Source: Oopsacas minuta (taxonomy: Eukaryota; Porifera; Hexactinellida; Lyssacinosida; Leucopsacidae). Taken from it: a stretch of 43,688 nucleotides of DNA. A program made the translations under genes and the position numbers. The notes under the pieces are model-generated. The model had not been told where the DNA came from and did not search any database. It worked only from the letters and a program-made list of their open reading frames with translations. The stretch spans positions 1-43,688 of the forward strand of contig JAKMXF010000048.1 in the NCBI GenBank assembly GCA_024704765.1, given 5' to 3'. This document shows positions 29,061 through 39,560 of the stretch, piece after piece (position 1 is the stretch's first letter; each line of letters starts with the position of its first letter).

Positions 29061-30653
29061 CTAATATTCTTCCAAACTCATCCAAATCTTAGGTTTTTCT
29101 CCCTTATTCTTCATTATTTTAGTTATACGAAATTTGGCTCCACTGGGGTATAGGAATTCCTCTTCACCTGGAAATTGAGACGCTTGTTTTATACTTTTTG
29201 CAGCATACTTTGTTTGGTGAGAATTATCGAATATAAATGTCACTGAGCCGAATGTTTCTGCCATACCATGATGAAGAGATGATGAACTAAAGCACAGCCA
29301 TGTAATTGGCTGTCCTACTTCATATTTCTCTATCTGTTCTTCTTTTAGACTCATTCCCCTGTATGTTGGTTCCCTAGTTGGTATCAGCTTACCCCAGTAC
29401 ATCAAGATCGAGTTAAGTAAAGCACCATATGCTGCTAAGCCTAAATCTTCACCTGTTATGAACGAAGCCTTACAACCATGTGTCAAAAAGGAAAAATTCA
29501 ATGCAGTATAGAATTTGCTAGAATAATCTGAGTTATTGATGCTACATTCCCTCGTATATAGTTGAATTACCCTACTGTAAAAACTACTCTTGGTTTCAGT
29601 TACTCCACTCAATATGTCACCATCTACTTTTCCCGTTGCGAGGAAGCAAGCATCGCTTATATCAAGTGATTGTAACTGAAGAGAAATCTCTTTTCTGCCT
29701 ATTTCCCATCTATCTCCAGTATTGATGAAATCAAAGATATCCAGCATAAGGTTTGAGTATAGCAGAGATGCTTTTGATTGTAGATTTTTTGGATAAAGAA
29801 CGTTTTCAAAGCAGTTTAACATCAATAAAATTGACTCAACTTGTATATCTTTCTCAGAATCAATTTTCACTAAAGTTTCCATTGAGCGTCGCTTCAACTC
29901 TATAGTTTTATCCTCTTGATGCTTACTGATTAATTCTTTTACTTGTACATCTTTAGCTATTTCTCTAGCAGTAGTACCAGGTTCAACTTTCCCGTCTCGT
30001 GATAACTTCGTTCTCAAAAATGGGTCACATTTAGGATTTTGCAAGATATTTTCAATAGCTTCGTAATTGTTGAAGTATGCAGCTTGATGTATTAGCCCCC
30101 AAGCTCTATGAGCTGGGATATAGTTCACTATCCCAGGATAATTTTTCAATATTTTCAACGCTTCGTTGAAATTTCCCCGTTTAGCGTGCTCTATCATCAT
30201 ATCGGTCTCTTTCGGAATCAATATGCGTTCACGAATTCTGTATTTGCTTAACTTCGCCAGTGCAATCACTAAATCAAATTGTAACTCTTTCTTAGGATCA
30301 ATTCCGCTGTGATTGAAGAAATTTTGTATTGACTGGTTTGCAGCACTTACTTCTTTTTGACCGATTTGTATATCTTTTTGTAAGAAAGTTAGAGGATCAA
30401 ATTGTATTACATTTTCTAGATCTTTAAAGTATTCAGGGTTTTCGTTTGCTGCATCTACATGTTTGTGAATGATTTCTTTTTCTTTTTCCATCGCAAGTTG
30501 AGCCTTTCCTTCTTTATCTCGAAAGAACTCGGGTGTTGTCTCATCATGAGTATGAAATACTCCTTGACCTGTCCATCCTAATGAGTATCCAAGTGCACAA
30601 TAAGAACAATTATTATTTGCGTCCCCTGCAACTCCTGGAAAGTGATTACCCAT
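29061..30653 (-). CDS. Ankyrin-like / ADP-ribosyltransferase (R-S-E type) protein, 530 aa
   Basis: ATG 30653 (MGNHFPG). Residues 16-19 form a CSYC motif. About residues 150-245 look like degenerate ankyrin repeats (ALKILKNYPGIVNYIP, AWGLIHQAAYFNNYEAI, then a TAREIA segment). The C-terminal 375-515 is a mono-ADP-ribosyltransferase fold: R432 in TYRGMS, the serine strand WLCFSSSSLHHG (456-459), and the ExE motif E497-E-E499 in FPGEEEFLYPSGAKFRI. These are the R, S and E of arginine-type transferases using NAD+, so activity is plausible. No signal peptide, so the target is probably intracellular. Single uninterrupted exon, no neighbour of related function, and a 25-bp hairpin 54 bp upstream. The role in the animal is unknown; I would not call it a toxin from context. 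Confidence 0.85.
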   Translation of the reverse strand: MGNHFPGVAGDANNNCSYCALGYSLGWTGQGVFHTHDETTPEFFRDKEGKAQLAMEKEKEIIHKHVDAANENPEYFKDLENVIQFDPLTFLQKDIQIGQKEVSAANQSIQNFFNHSGIDPKKELQFDLVIALAKLSKYRIRERILIPKETDMMIEHAKRGNFNEALKILKNYPGIVNYIPAHRAWGLIHQAAYFNNYEAIENILQNPKCDPFLRTKLSRDGKVEPGTTAREIAKDVQVKELISKHQEDKTIELKRRSMETLVKIDSEKDIQVESILLMLNCFENVLYPKNLQSKASLLYSNLMLDIFDFINTGDRWEIGRKEISLQLQSLDISDACFLATGKVDGDILSGVTETKSSFYSRVIQLYTRECSINNSDYSSKFYTALNFSFLTHGCKASFITGEDLGLAAYGALLNSILMYWGKLIPTREPTYRGMSLKEEQIEKYEVGQPITWLCFSSSSLHHGMAETFGSVTFIFDNSHQTKYAAKSIKQASQFPGEEEFLYPSGAKFRITKIMKNKGEKPKIWMSLEEY

Positions 30654-30706
30654 TGCTAACTATATTATTAGAACTCAATAATTGTATGATAATAAATATA
30701 TACAAC

Positions 30707-30765
30707 TCAAACTTCTATCATGTGTATTGGCTGAGGTTGTGCCAATACACATGATAGGAGTTTGA
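30707..30765. repeat. 25-bp inverted repeat (24 of 25 paired), 9-bp loop
   Basis: Arms 30707-30731 and 30741-30765 differ at one base. It lies 54 bp upstream of the ART gene start, similar to the placement of the 25-bp hairpin upstream of the gene at 1784. Confidence 0.95.
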
Positions 30766-31101
30766 AAAGAGAATCACAGGTACCCCTCAATGTAACAAAT
30801 AACCTGACTGCTTGTTTCTTACTAATGATGAACTAACTCATCAAGGGATTATTACATCATAATGAGTGGACCAAAATCAAAATTTTAGAATTTCTTAATA
30901 CCCGAGTCACGAAGTGCCGAGATTACTATCCAAAAGCGACATAGCATCTCCAGTGTCACCATAGAAGGTCATTGAATGTAATTGGGATGGATCATGAATA
31001 AGAAAATCTTAGAATTTTAACTATTCTGTGAATTTGAGGTACGTAGTGTGGAGTTTATTCTGTCGCCTAGCGACTAATAACACTATAAAATTTACCTGTT
31101 T

Positions 31102-31170
31102 AATCCTTAAGCTAACCTGAAGTACTTAGCTGTCCTGCAGCGACCTAGCTAGAGAAGTGCGTTAGTAAGT
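31102..31170 (+). repeat. Interspersed repeat family 4, copy 1
   Basis: Shares TTTAAT-CTTAAGCTAACCTGA, TTAGCTGTC and CAGCGACCTAGC in order with 33112-33186, which is the possible Helitron 3' end. Confidence 0.65.
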
Positions 31171-31185
31171 AAGTAATACGAGTGG

Positions 31186-31218
31186 GAAGTGACCCTAGTA
31201 TTATACTAGGGTCACTTC
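31186..31218. repeat. Perfect 16-bp inverted repeat, 1-bp loop
   Basis: GAAGTGACCCTAGTAT, one T, then its exact complement. Confidence 0.95.
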
Positions 31219-32331
31219 TACCCTATTTAACGAAATGAGTATCATTCGAAAGGGGAGACTTGGACGTTTTACGCAGTGTTGAGTTTTGAACATTTGTACT
31301 TTTATAGTCACTTTTAAGGTTCGAGTTTTTAGGGTCAGTCTCCCTTGAATTTACCCATCGAAATTCAGAATTCTATTCTGAAATTCTCTATGCTTACTTG
31401 GGTAATTTGGACGTTTTGAGGAAATTACATTTCATTAAAAAATATTAACAACTCGCGTACCTAGAGACATTCACATTTTTCGTCCTGAATGGTGGTGAAT
31501 CATATCCTACATAAAGTAGGGTCAGTTCAAACTCATTTTTCTTACCATTAATCCACTCAATTTCAATTATTTTATGCTAATCTATAGTTGAGATTAGACG
31601 TTTATGAGATACAATATTATCGTGAAACACTTAAAATTATCACCAGTAATGGCCTTCGAAAAATGGATAAATTCACAGCGAGGGTTTTTCTCACAGGGGT
31701 GTAGTCTTCAACAAAACAGCTTTATCTGTCTCTAAAATGAGTTCTTAATGAACTTCATTATGATTTAAATATATTGAGACTTCAGGATTTGCTGGAGGCG
31801 ATTCTAGGACACCATTCACTTTAAGCCCTTTAATCGAAAAATCCATTTGGGTGTTTCCCATAGTTGCCTTTAAAATCCAAACATCTGTTTGCAATAACAA
31901 AGCAACCGCAAATAATTACACATCAGTTCCCCAAGGTGTGCTTTTATGCTTATTCATTTTGATAATATAGACATTAACATTTCTGTAATTTATTACAGAT
32001 CGTGGAAATATATTTTCGAGAAATTTATTTAGAGGTTCTTTCAAATTTCCAACTACATTATCAGTAATTGGTGATCGAATTTTGATGGAAATTATTAGTA
32101 TTTCCTGTCATCCAAAATGCTAGTGAAGAAGAGAAAAATGTTTAACTATCCTATACCAATTTTCAACACTTGCGTTGCTGTCTGTTGAAACATTACCTAA
32201 TGTATTCATTATAAATAATTATTCCACTCCACAAGGGTAACAATGACCAATGGCATATAATATGTGAATAGAAATCAATCATTCCAGGATAGTAACATAC
32301 ATTATTTCTTTTACTTGAGAATTACTAACTG

Positions 32332-32366
32332 CAATATCAAGGTTAATCTCAATAACCTTGATATTG
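32332..32366. repeat. Perfect 14-bp inverted repeat, 7-bp loop
   Basis: CAATATCAAGGTTA (32332-32345) and its complement (32353-32366) around ATCTCAA. Confidence 0.95.
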
Positions 32367-32499
32367 GATTTAGTACTCTCATAAATCTTTTCGAAATGCT
32401 TATCAAAGGGAGACGTTTGCCTTAAAGTTATGGCATTATATTTTACAGTTGTTTCATTCTCAATTTCCTCAGCTATTTCATTACTTAAAGCATCTATAC

Positions 32500-32893
32500 C
32501 AGGCTTGGACCGGGTCACTATTTTCAATAAATTTCGGGTCTGAACCGGGTCACTGATTTTGATTTGACCCGGTTTATATCCTTATAGATAATTAAATTAT
32601 ATAGGTTTGTAAAATCATAAAGATTCAGTAAATATTAGTCAGACGTTTCATTTTCATGAATCATTAGTATTTTTACTAAACTTACCATCCCCTTCTACAA
32701 ATCTCCCTGGATTTTCATTGTCAAATCCCTGGATATTCAAACTTAGGAAAATCTAATCATTATCAAATTGCATGAAAATAGAAAATTAATGTTTTGAAAA
32801 ACTGAGTCACCGAGTCAGAGGTTTCAACCTGATCTACCGGGTCACCGGACCAGAGCTTACCGGGTCAGGAAATCATGACCCGGTCCAAGCCTG
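32500..32893. mobile_element. hAT-type MITE, 394 bp, perfect 18-bp ends and 8-bp target duplication
   Basis: CAGGCTTGGACCGGGTCA at 32500-32517 and its exact complement at 32876-32893. ATCTATAC is repeated directly outside both ends (32492-32499 and 32894-32901). An 8-bp duplication and CAGGC-type termini indicate the hAT superfamily. The interior has more ACCGGGTC words but no coding. Perfect ends suggest recent insertion. Confidence 0.92.
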
Positions 32894-32894
32894 A

Positions 32895-33180
32895 TCTATA
32901 CTATTAAAACGCAATTAATCTATGTGTTATGTTTGTGTGTCTAGAATTGATTGAAGAAACTGGAAGCCTCCAGTGCTGATTTTTGGCATACAGGGGTATT
33001 TTGGACCTGGCTCGGACAAGTTCGAGTCTTGGACGAAAATTCTAAAAGTAAAAAAAGGTGACATCATTGAATATATATGATAGAAGTGACCAAAGCATCA
33101 AAAAATGTAGCCGTTTAATACTTAAGCTAACCTGAGGCCCTAAGCTGTCGCACAGCGACCTAGCAAGCGAAGCAGGCTAG
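32895..33180 (+). mobile_element. Possible non-autonomous Helitron
   Basis: Begins TCTATACTATTAAAAC after an A and ends GGCTAG before a T, as Helitrons do (5' TC, 3' CTRR, A/T insertion site). A short stem GCTGT/ACAGC at 33144-33156 precedes the end, but at a longer distance than usual. The last 75 bp recur at 31102-31170. The MITE at 32500-32893 would have inserted into its first bases. Confidence 0.35.
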
Positions 33181-34586
33181 TAATTAAATATTTTGTTAGA
33201 GCATGAAGGCGGTTTACTAATTAGGTACCCAGTAACATCAAAATATGAAACTACAGCATGTGCCCTAAATAAAATTAAGAGTACTATTCGTTTGTTACCG
33301 GAGTTGTTGTTGCATTTTAAACACAGTCTGTGTCTCTAGATGGGTTTATTGCGAGAATAGACCTTTTTGCAGATGGATCCCCAAATGGAATTAGATATTA
33401 TAGAACTAACAGACGTCTTGTGAATCAAAGCCTCGAAAGAACGAAACGTTGAGACCATGAAGCTAACCACTAAAATTATATCCTTGGTAATTCTAAAAAT
33501 TTGTAAGTAATTTAACTATCCATACAAAATTATGGAATAAATGACTTTAGTTAATAAATTTAATTAATTACCTTGTTCGTGATGAGTATCTTATGGATTG
33601 ATCTCAATGCCGCCAATGATGAGAAGAATAGATATGATGAGGCACAAAGAGCAGTCAGTAGGACAGATGAAGTCGCAATAAACAGAACCAGAGAATCAAA
33701 AGATATTCCGGCAAAATTTGAGCATGCACTTACCCGTTAGAGAGTGTAAGTCAACACGAGCACGCAACAATTCGAGAGAAATCATGTCACAGTAATGTCA
33801 AATATACATAAAATCAGAAAAGAACAATGATATCGGAAAATATCGAACAATTAAAATTAATGGAAGAATAAGAAATACAAATATTGCAATAAAAGCTAAA
33901 ATGAGCAAAAAGAACAAATCAAAACAGAGGGATTGTAGAAAATTGTTCTATTGATTAAGTGATTATCTTTATCACCATACGACAATAAGCATATATACTT
34001 CCTAGGATAAAATTAGATGTGTTATTTCCGAAGAAAAATACCATAAGATTGACGCAAGTGTTACTATTGTAACTACACATATTAAGTATTTACTTGTATG
34101 CACAAGAATGAAGTTTAAGCGATATCTCATAAGCTCTCTCAGAGAGGTCTATATTAAATTGCCAATGAGATAAATATGTAACTATGTTTAGTATTGTTTA
34201 TTAATTAACCAATTAACCAATTAAATTTAACTACTATTACACTGCCCTGCGTCAAATTTGCTGATTATTATCCATGGGTTGTTTTTAGTTAACTTGAGTA
34301 TGCTGATTCTCAATCTGTCATCAGAATTCCCCTATCACGTCTCGTTTTTACTCAAATGTCATTTTAATGTAAGTCGATTTTTTTAAGTACACTTCCCTAG
34401 AATAAATTATTATATTTGATACATGTGTGAATTTTTGTCTTTTGAAATAAACAGATGCGTGCTTTATTGCATTTTCTAATTAGTCCCTTTAACTCCATTC
34501 TTTTCTACATAATTTGTTTTATTTTTATTTTTGTTATATACAGCTTTATTGTACTATAGTCTACTATTTTGATATTTTATTATCAT
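33181..34586. other. Gene-poor stretch and 5' flank of the CMC-like element
   Basis: A plus-strand frame near 33607-33740 reads ANDEKNRYDEAQRAVSRTDE, charged and repetitive, of unknown origin. A CACTG at 34240 could be the left terminus of the element whose transposase begins at 34587, since Chapaev-type elements start CACTG; the right end is lost. Confidence 0.35.
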
Positions 34587-36283
34587 ATGGCTTATCGGAG
34601 AAGGTGCAGTAATGATCCAGACGTCTTTTGTTATATTTGTGGGAGTTTTATGACTTCTAAACAAACTACGGCAATAACAGGATTTGTTAAAAAAGCATAT
34701 TTAGAATATTTTGGAATGAGATTAGGTGATCAAGACAAAACATGGGCTCCACATACAGTGTGCCGATCTTGTGTAGAAAATTTGAGACAATGGACAAAAG
34801 GAATCAGAAAGAGTTTAAGTTTTGGAATTCCAATGATATGGAGAGAGCCACAAAATCACATTAGCGATTGTTACTTTTGTATGGCGAATATTTCCGGATT
34901 CAATGCTAAAACCAAGTTATTGATCAAGTATCCAAATTTACATTCAGCAATACGACCCGTTCCCCATTCTATTGATGTACCTGTTCCAAAATTTACTAAT
35001 TTGGGTGTTATCTCGGAAATTGATGATTGTGAAACTAGAGATTCATTAATTAGAGAAGATGAGGATTTTATTCCGTGTGTACTATCTCGTTCTAATTCTC
35101 CACAGTTATTTAATCAGTCTGAATTAAATGATTTGGTACGTGATTTAGATTTACCTAAAGAATCTGCGGAGTTGTTAGGTTCTAGGCTAAAAGAAAAAAA
35201 CTTGCTTCTCCCAGAAACAAAATTTTACTCATATAGGAACAGAGAGATCGAATTTTTGAAATATTTCATAATGGAAGACGGATTTGTGTTTTGTCATGAT
35301 GTTTCACCGCTAGTTAATGCTCTTGGATGTCCGTATGTACCTAATGATTGGAGACAATTTATTGATCGTTCAAAACAAAGTTTGAAATGTGTTCTACTTC
35401 ATAATGGCAACAAATTTAGTTCCATACCAATTGGACATTCAGTAAGTTTAAAGGAACGATATGATAACATGAAAATTGTGCTTCATAAAATTAATTATAA
35501 CCAGCACAATTGGGTAATCTGTGGTGACTCAATAATCATATGCATTCTTTTGGGACAGCAATCAGGATATACAAAATACCCTTGTTTTTTATGCTTATGG
35601 GACAGTCGTGCAAAGAGCGAACACTATTCTAGACAGAGCTGCCCAGCTAGAACCAATCTTAATGTTGGAGATAAGAACATTATTCACGAGCCTCTAGTGG
35701 ATCCTCTCAAGATTTTGCTTCCACCACTTCATATAAAATTAGGATTGATGAAACAGTTTGTAAGGGCATTAGATAAAGAAGGAAATTGTTTCAAATATAT
35801 TACCGAGAAGTTTTACTACCTAAGTGATGAAAAAAGAAAAGCCGGTATATTCGACGGTCCTCAGATAAGACAACTTGTTCGAGATGATAATTTTTCAAAT
35901 TTTATGATATGCAAAGAAAAATGTGCATGGAATGCATTTGTAAATGTCATGAAAAACTTCTTGGGGAAATACGAAATCTCCTAATTATAAAATACTTGTG
36001 AATGAGTTGATTGAATCTTACAAGAATCTCGGCTGCAATATGAGTGTAAAAGTTCACTTTCTTCACAGTCATATTGACTATTTTCCAGAGAATCTTGGAG
36101 CTGTTTCCGAGGAGCAAGGTGAACGATTCCACCAAGACATAAAAACAATGGAAACACGATATCAGGGGAGGTGGGACGTTCATATGATGGTTGATACTGC
36201 TGGTGCCTCAAGAGAGATTGTATTGATGTTATTCATGCTAGAATGTCAAAAAAACGGAAATTTACTCCTGATTCAGACTAATA
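34587..36283 (+). pseudogene. Zinc-finger transposase of a repetitive (CMC/Chapaev-like) family, two frameshifts
   Basis: ATG 34587 (MAYRRRCSNDPDVFCYICGS) opens a 465-codon frame. An N-terminal CxxC zinc region (CYICG, CRSC, CYFC) is followed by YRNREIEFLKYFIMEDGFVF, then ICGDSIIICILLGQQSGYTKY and the block CFLCLWDSRAKSEH. It stops at 35984. The family continues at once in the next frame (NELIESYKNLGCNMSVKVHF, LHSHIDYFPENLGAVSEEQG, ERFHQDIKTMETRYQGRW), and a second one-base change near 36196 is needed to read the usual YCWCLKRD ending, with a stop near 36281. I recognise this as a multicopy family common in arthropods and cnidarians; assignment to Chapaev is inference from its CxxC and HSH motifs. 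Recently inactivated, since little else is decayed. Confidence 0.7.
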
Positions 36284-36329
36284 TATTCAAATTATTTATT
36301 AACTAAGATTATATTATCAATAAAAATTT

Positions 36330-36330
36330 N
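36330..36330. other. Single N, probable assembly join
   Basis: One ambiguous base separates the end of the CMC-like gene from unrelated sequence. It probably marks a scaffold join, so the right end of that element may be missing for technical reasons. Confidence 0.7.
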
Positions 36331-36775
36331 CCACATTGAGCTGGCCAACTCTAAATTGCTACTTGAATTCCTTTAAACATACGGTAGACTCCGCTCAATA
36401 GAACCACCGGTTAATCTGGCCAACACCTTTATCCAGTAATATAGGTGATAATTTAATCTCTGGATGGGTACTGTTTCGGTTAAGTAAACTAGTCATCCAC
36501 TTTTAAATATTGGCCTTGCTGGGATAGATCGGAATGATATCTGTAACAGATATTTTGTTCATTTAACTTTAATCATGATATTACGTAGGTCATGATTAAA
36601 TGAACTTCATACCACCCCTACACAATTATCCTACAAAATGGGGACATGAGGATACTTGCCAGTAGATATCCAATTTAGGCATTAGGTGTTAAGTAAAGTT
36701 TGAACCACTCCGTTTGTGCAAGGAAATTAACCCTTTGTAGGTTTTTATTTGATAACAAGTCAGATTCTACTTGTT
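36331..36775. other. Gene-free stretch after the join
   Basis: 36385-36435 (GACTCCGCTCAATAGAACC, ACCGGTTAATCTGGCCAAC) resembles termini of Tc1/mariner-pogo elements. An imperfect inverted repeat lies at 36557-36605. Confidence 0.35.
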
Positions 36776-36855
36776 GATAATCTGCAACTAACACTTCTCC
36801 ATTTGTATCAGTTGTTAGACCAAGAGGTAAATACACAACACCTTCCTTAACAACT
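36776..36855 (-). pseudogene. Fragment of an NHL gene (coiled-coil subtype)
   Basis: Minus strand reads VVKEGVVYLPLGLTTDTNGE, then VLVAD. It corresponds to one blade of the genes at 40278-41443 and 42114-43086 (words ATCTGCAACTAACACTTCTCC and GTTGTTAGACCAAGAGG). About 80 bp only; the RAG1-like relic follows directly. Confidence 0.75.
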
Positions 36856-36862
36856 AGTTCGA

Positions 36863-37580
36863 TGGGAACTTACAATTCAATACAAAATTTTCATTCTCTT
36901 TGCCTTCAAGATTCAATCAATTATTGATTCTGATAGAAATACGCTTTGATCAAACCAAATTCCTAATTTCCCCTTTTGTGTCAGACTAATAGCATTAGTA
37001 ACTCAAAAGGAAAACCAAAACAATACTAAATTCTTAATGGATTTTATTATCAATCCTGAAGTGACTAACATTGAAAAGGACGGACTAGAGCTACCATATG
37101 GTAATTTGAGAGTTAAAATTCTCCGTACAATGTTTGATGGTAAAATGTCTGCTATTCTGAGTGGAGTAGGGTTTGCCAGTTGCCAACTTTGTACTGCAAG
37201 TTTTGCAGAATTCAAAGATTTAGAACTTGTCCGATCAGGGTTTTCTATCAACAGGACGATAACTTCAGCAAAGAAATATTCTCTATTGTGGACACAGAAA
37301 ATTATTTATTACTACCTTCGAAAGATCGTTGTGGTTTAACACACGAACCGATATCTGAGATTGACATAATACCAGCATCTACACTACATACCTACACTTG
37401 TGTCCTTCGTTGGTTTATGCTTCTTATATACCACATGCGTTCAGATACATTTAAATGGTTGCCAACCTCTAGAGTGATAAAGGATTCAATGAAATTTACT
37501 CAGGAGCAGTGCCCGATTAACCATGAAGCATCTGAGACACAGGCCTCAGGGCCCCAGCCTCTAGGGGAACCAAGCCTCTA
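36863..37580 (+). pseudogene. Second RAG1-like transposase, decayed fragment
   Basis: Reads YKIFILFAFKIQSIIDSD, a stop (TGA 36947-36949), IPNFPFCVRLIALVTQKE, KFLMDFIINPEVTNIEKDGL, RTMFDGKMSAILSGVGFASC and QLC. After a frame change near 37272 come IFSIVDTENYLLLPSKDR, CGLTHEPISEIDIIPASTL and LRWFMLLIYHM. Each block matches the intact protein at 13840-15972 in order (residues about 300-480), including the second catalytic Asp (MFDGK) and CxxC. The first Asp and the final Glu regions are absent. The sequence diverges from the intact copy at many sites, so it is a separate, older lineage. After about 37500 homology fades, and a hAT relic begins by 37782. Confidence 0.85.
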
Positions 37581-37781
37581 GGAGCCCACATATTTAATTT
37601 TCTATTGTGCATTAGAATTGTAAAAACGCAGTTTTTGTTTTGTTAATACCTTACTGTAAGTATTGAGTCATTTCCATTGTGTCAAAATTTTCATGTTGTG
37701 TATTTTTAATATTTCTAAACAATATTTTTTTGTGAAAGTTTGTGATTAGCTTTTAAAACAATAAATGCAGCGTACATATGA

Positions 37782-39560
37782 AGTGGGGCTGTAAAACGCA
37801 AGAATAAAGCGGAAAAGGCTAGAAAAGATGAAGAGCTCAGAAATAAACTTCCGTGCATAACATTTTTCATGAAAGAAAGGACAACAACAGAAGTTTCTGA
37901 ATCTATAGAATCTGCCGTTGCGCTTGCACCAGAAACAGTTGATAATGAGGGCATCGATATCTCTGATCAAAATGTCTCTGAAATGGTAACGAATGATCTA
38001 GTCATCACTTCACAGCCTTCACAAGTTGAAAGTACTGAAACTTCGCGTGTGAACATCGTTAACACATTCAGTAATGATGTAGGAATCTGGCCAGAAAAAC
38101 TACCTGAAAAACTTAAACATTACTGGTCCTGGAGAGGAAGCCAAGATTGCCAGTTTCTACAAAGAGGGTACACAAATTCTGTACCTCAATATGACAATAC
38201 AAAAATTAGGTACTGTACATAATTAATGTTCTACCGGAGTTGTATAAATGGTGAAGAAACTATGAGATCATGGCTTTGTTTCTCTCCTACTACAGGAAAG
38301 ATCTATCGTTTCACTTGCAAGTTATTTGGATATTCAAGGTTTGATAATGGCCTCTCCACCTCTGGTTTATATGACTGGAAAAATGCTGTTCGAACTATAT
38401 CATCACACGAAACTTCGCACTGTCATAAAATTCATTAGTATTACTTACGACCTGGGAAAAAAAAGGTAGGTCGTATTGACTATGAATTGGCTAAGCAAAT
38501 TGATGATGACATTAATTACTGGAAATCTATGCTACATCATGTTGTAAGCAGGGTTTCATCTAGATTTTCTGAACCATACGCCTAAAATCTTCGCCTTCAT
38601 ATTTACGCGCGCCTAGAGTACACATTTAGCATTACGGTATGGGGTCTTCCGCTAATTTTGGAGCGCCTAGGTCTATTTTTGCTGAAATTTATGCGCCTGT
38701 AGCCGCGTCGCATACGCCTGGATGAAGCCCTGGTTGTAAGTGTCATAATATTCCTTGCTGAGAGAGGATTAGCATTTTGGGGTGATAATGAAACTGTTGG
38801 TTCTTCCAAAAATGGTATTTTTCTCGAGATACTTGAATTACTGACTCTGTATGACCCATTTTTGTCAAACCACATTAAGATGTATGCAAACAAGGGAAAA
38901 GAACACACATCTTATCTGTCATCAACAATATGTGAGGAATGAATATCATTAATGAGTGAGAAATGATGAAAATTATTGTCGATGAAGTTCTTTCAGCAAG
39001 ATACTTTAGTCTTTCCGTTTAGCCAACTCCAGATATTAGCCACTGTAAACAACTAACAATAATTATTCGTTATGTGACTGGAAATAGTCCAGTTGAAAGA
39101 TTTCTAACTTTCCTTGATAACAGAGGTCATACTGGGCGTGGCTTAGCTGAAACAGTCTTGAAATACCTGAAAGACTTTGGAATCGAGATAGCAAACTTAT
39201 GACAACGCTTCAAACACGAGTGTTATATATAATGGCATGCAGACTGCAGTCCGTGAGGTAAGTCCTCATGCAGATTTTATATCGTGTTGTGCACAGTCTC
39301 TAAATTTTGTTGGTCAGTCTGCTATGAACTGTTGCACTGGAGAAATTACATATTTTGATTTTGTTCAGAAAATCTTTGTTTTTTCTCAGCTCCAGCAGCT
39401 AGATGGCAGAAACTTTCACGTGTGCTGAAAGAGCAGCATCTTGCTTAGTAAAGCGGCTGGTAGAAACACGTTGGTCTGCTCACTGTGAAGCTACCCATGC
39501 TGTGCTGTGTGGCTATGAATGTATATGGGATGAATTAACTAATTTTTGTGTACACTTTTG
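37782..39560 (+). pseudogene. hAT transposase relic (ZMYM1-like family), interrupted by a MITE
   Basis: The first open part (37782-38222) has a basic start, an acidic linker and SNDVGIWPEKLPEKLKHYWS. Then come the TTF-type zinc-finger block ETMRSWLCFSPTTGKIY and CKLFGYSRFDNGLSTSG (38226-38438). Past several stops follow MLHHVVS, ERGLAFWGDNETVGSSKNG, LLTLYDPFLSKHIK-type, LTFLDNRGHTGRGLAETVL and VREVSPHADFISCCAQSLNF (to about 39560). This is the full order of the DUF4371-type hAT transposase, without its C-terminal dimerisation domain. Multiple stops and frame changes make it dead. The MITE 38549-38732 splits the codon after HHVV. Confidence 0.85.
38549..38732. mobile_element. hAT-type MITE nested in the hAT relic, 184 bp
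   Basis: Ends CAGGGTTTCATCTAG (38549-38563) and, reversed, CAGGGCTTCATCCAG (38732-38718) differ at two bases. GTTGTAAG is repeated directly on both sides (38541-38548, 38733-38740). Removing the insert restores the reading of the surrounding transposase block, so this insertion is younger than the host element. GC-richer interior with CGCC words. Confidence 0.93.

Larger units (their letters stand above)
30766..32499. other. Gene-free stretch with repeats
   Basis: Holds short GC-richer patches (30895-30935, 31090-31172) and two perfect hairpins (31186-31218, 32332-32366). No supported gene. Confidence 0.5.
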
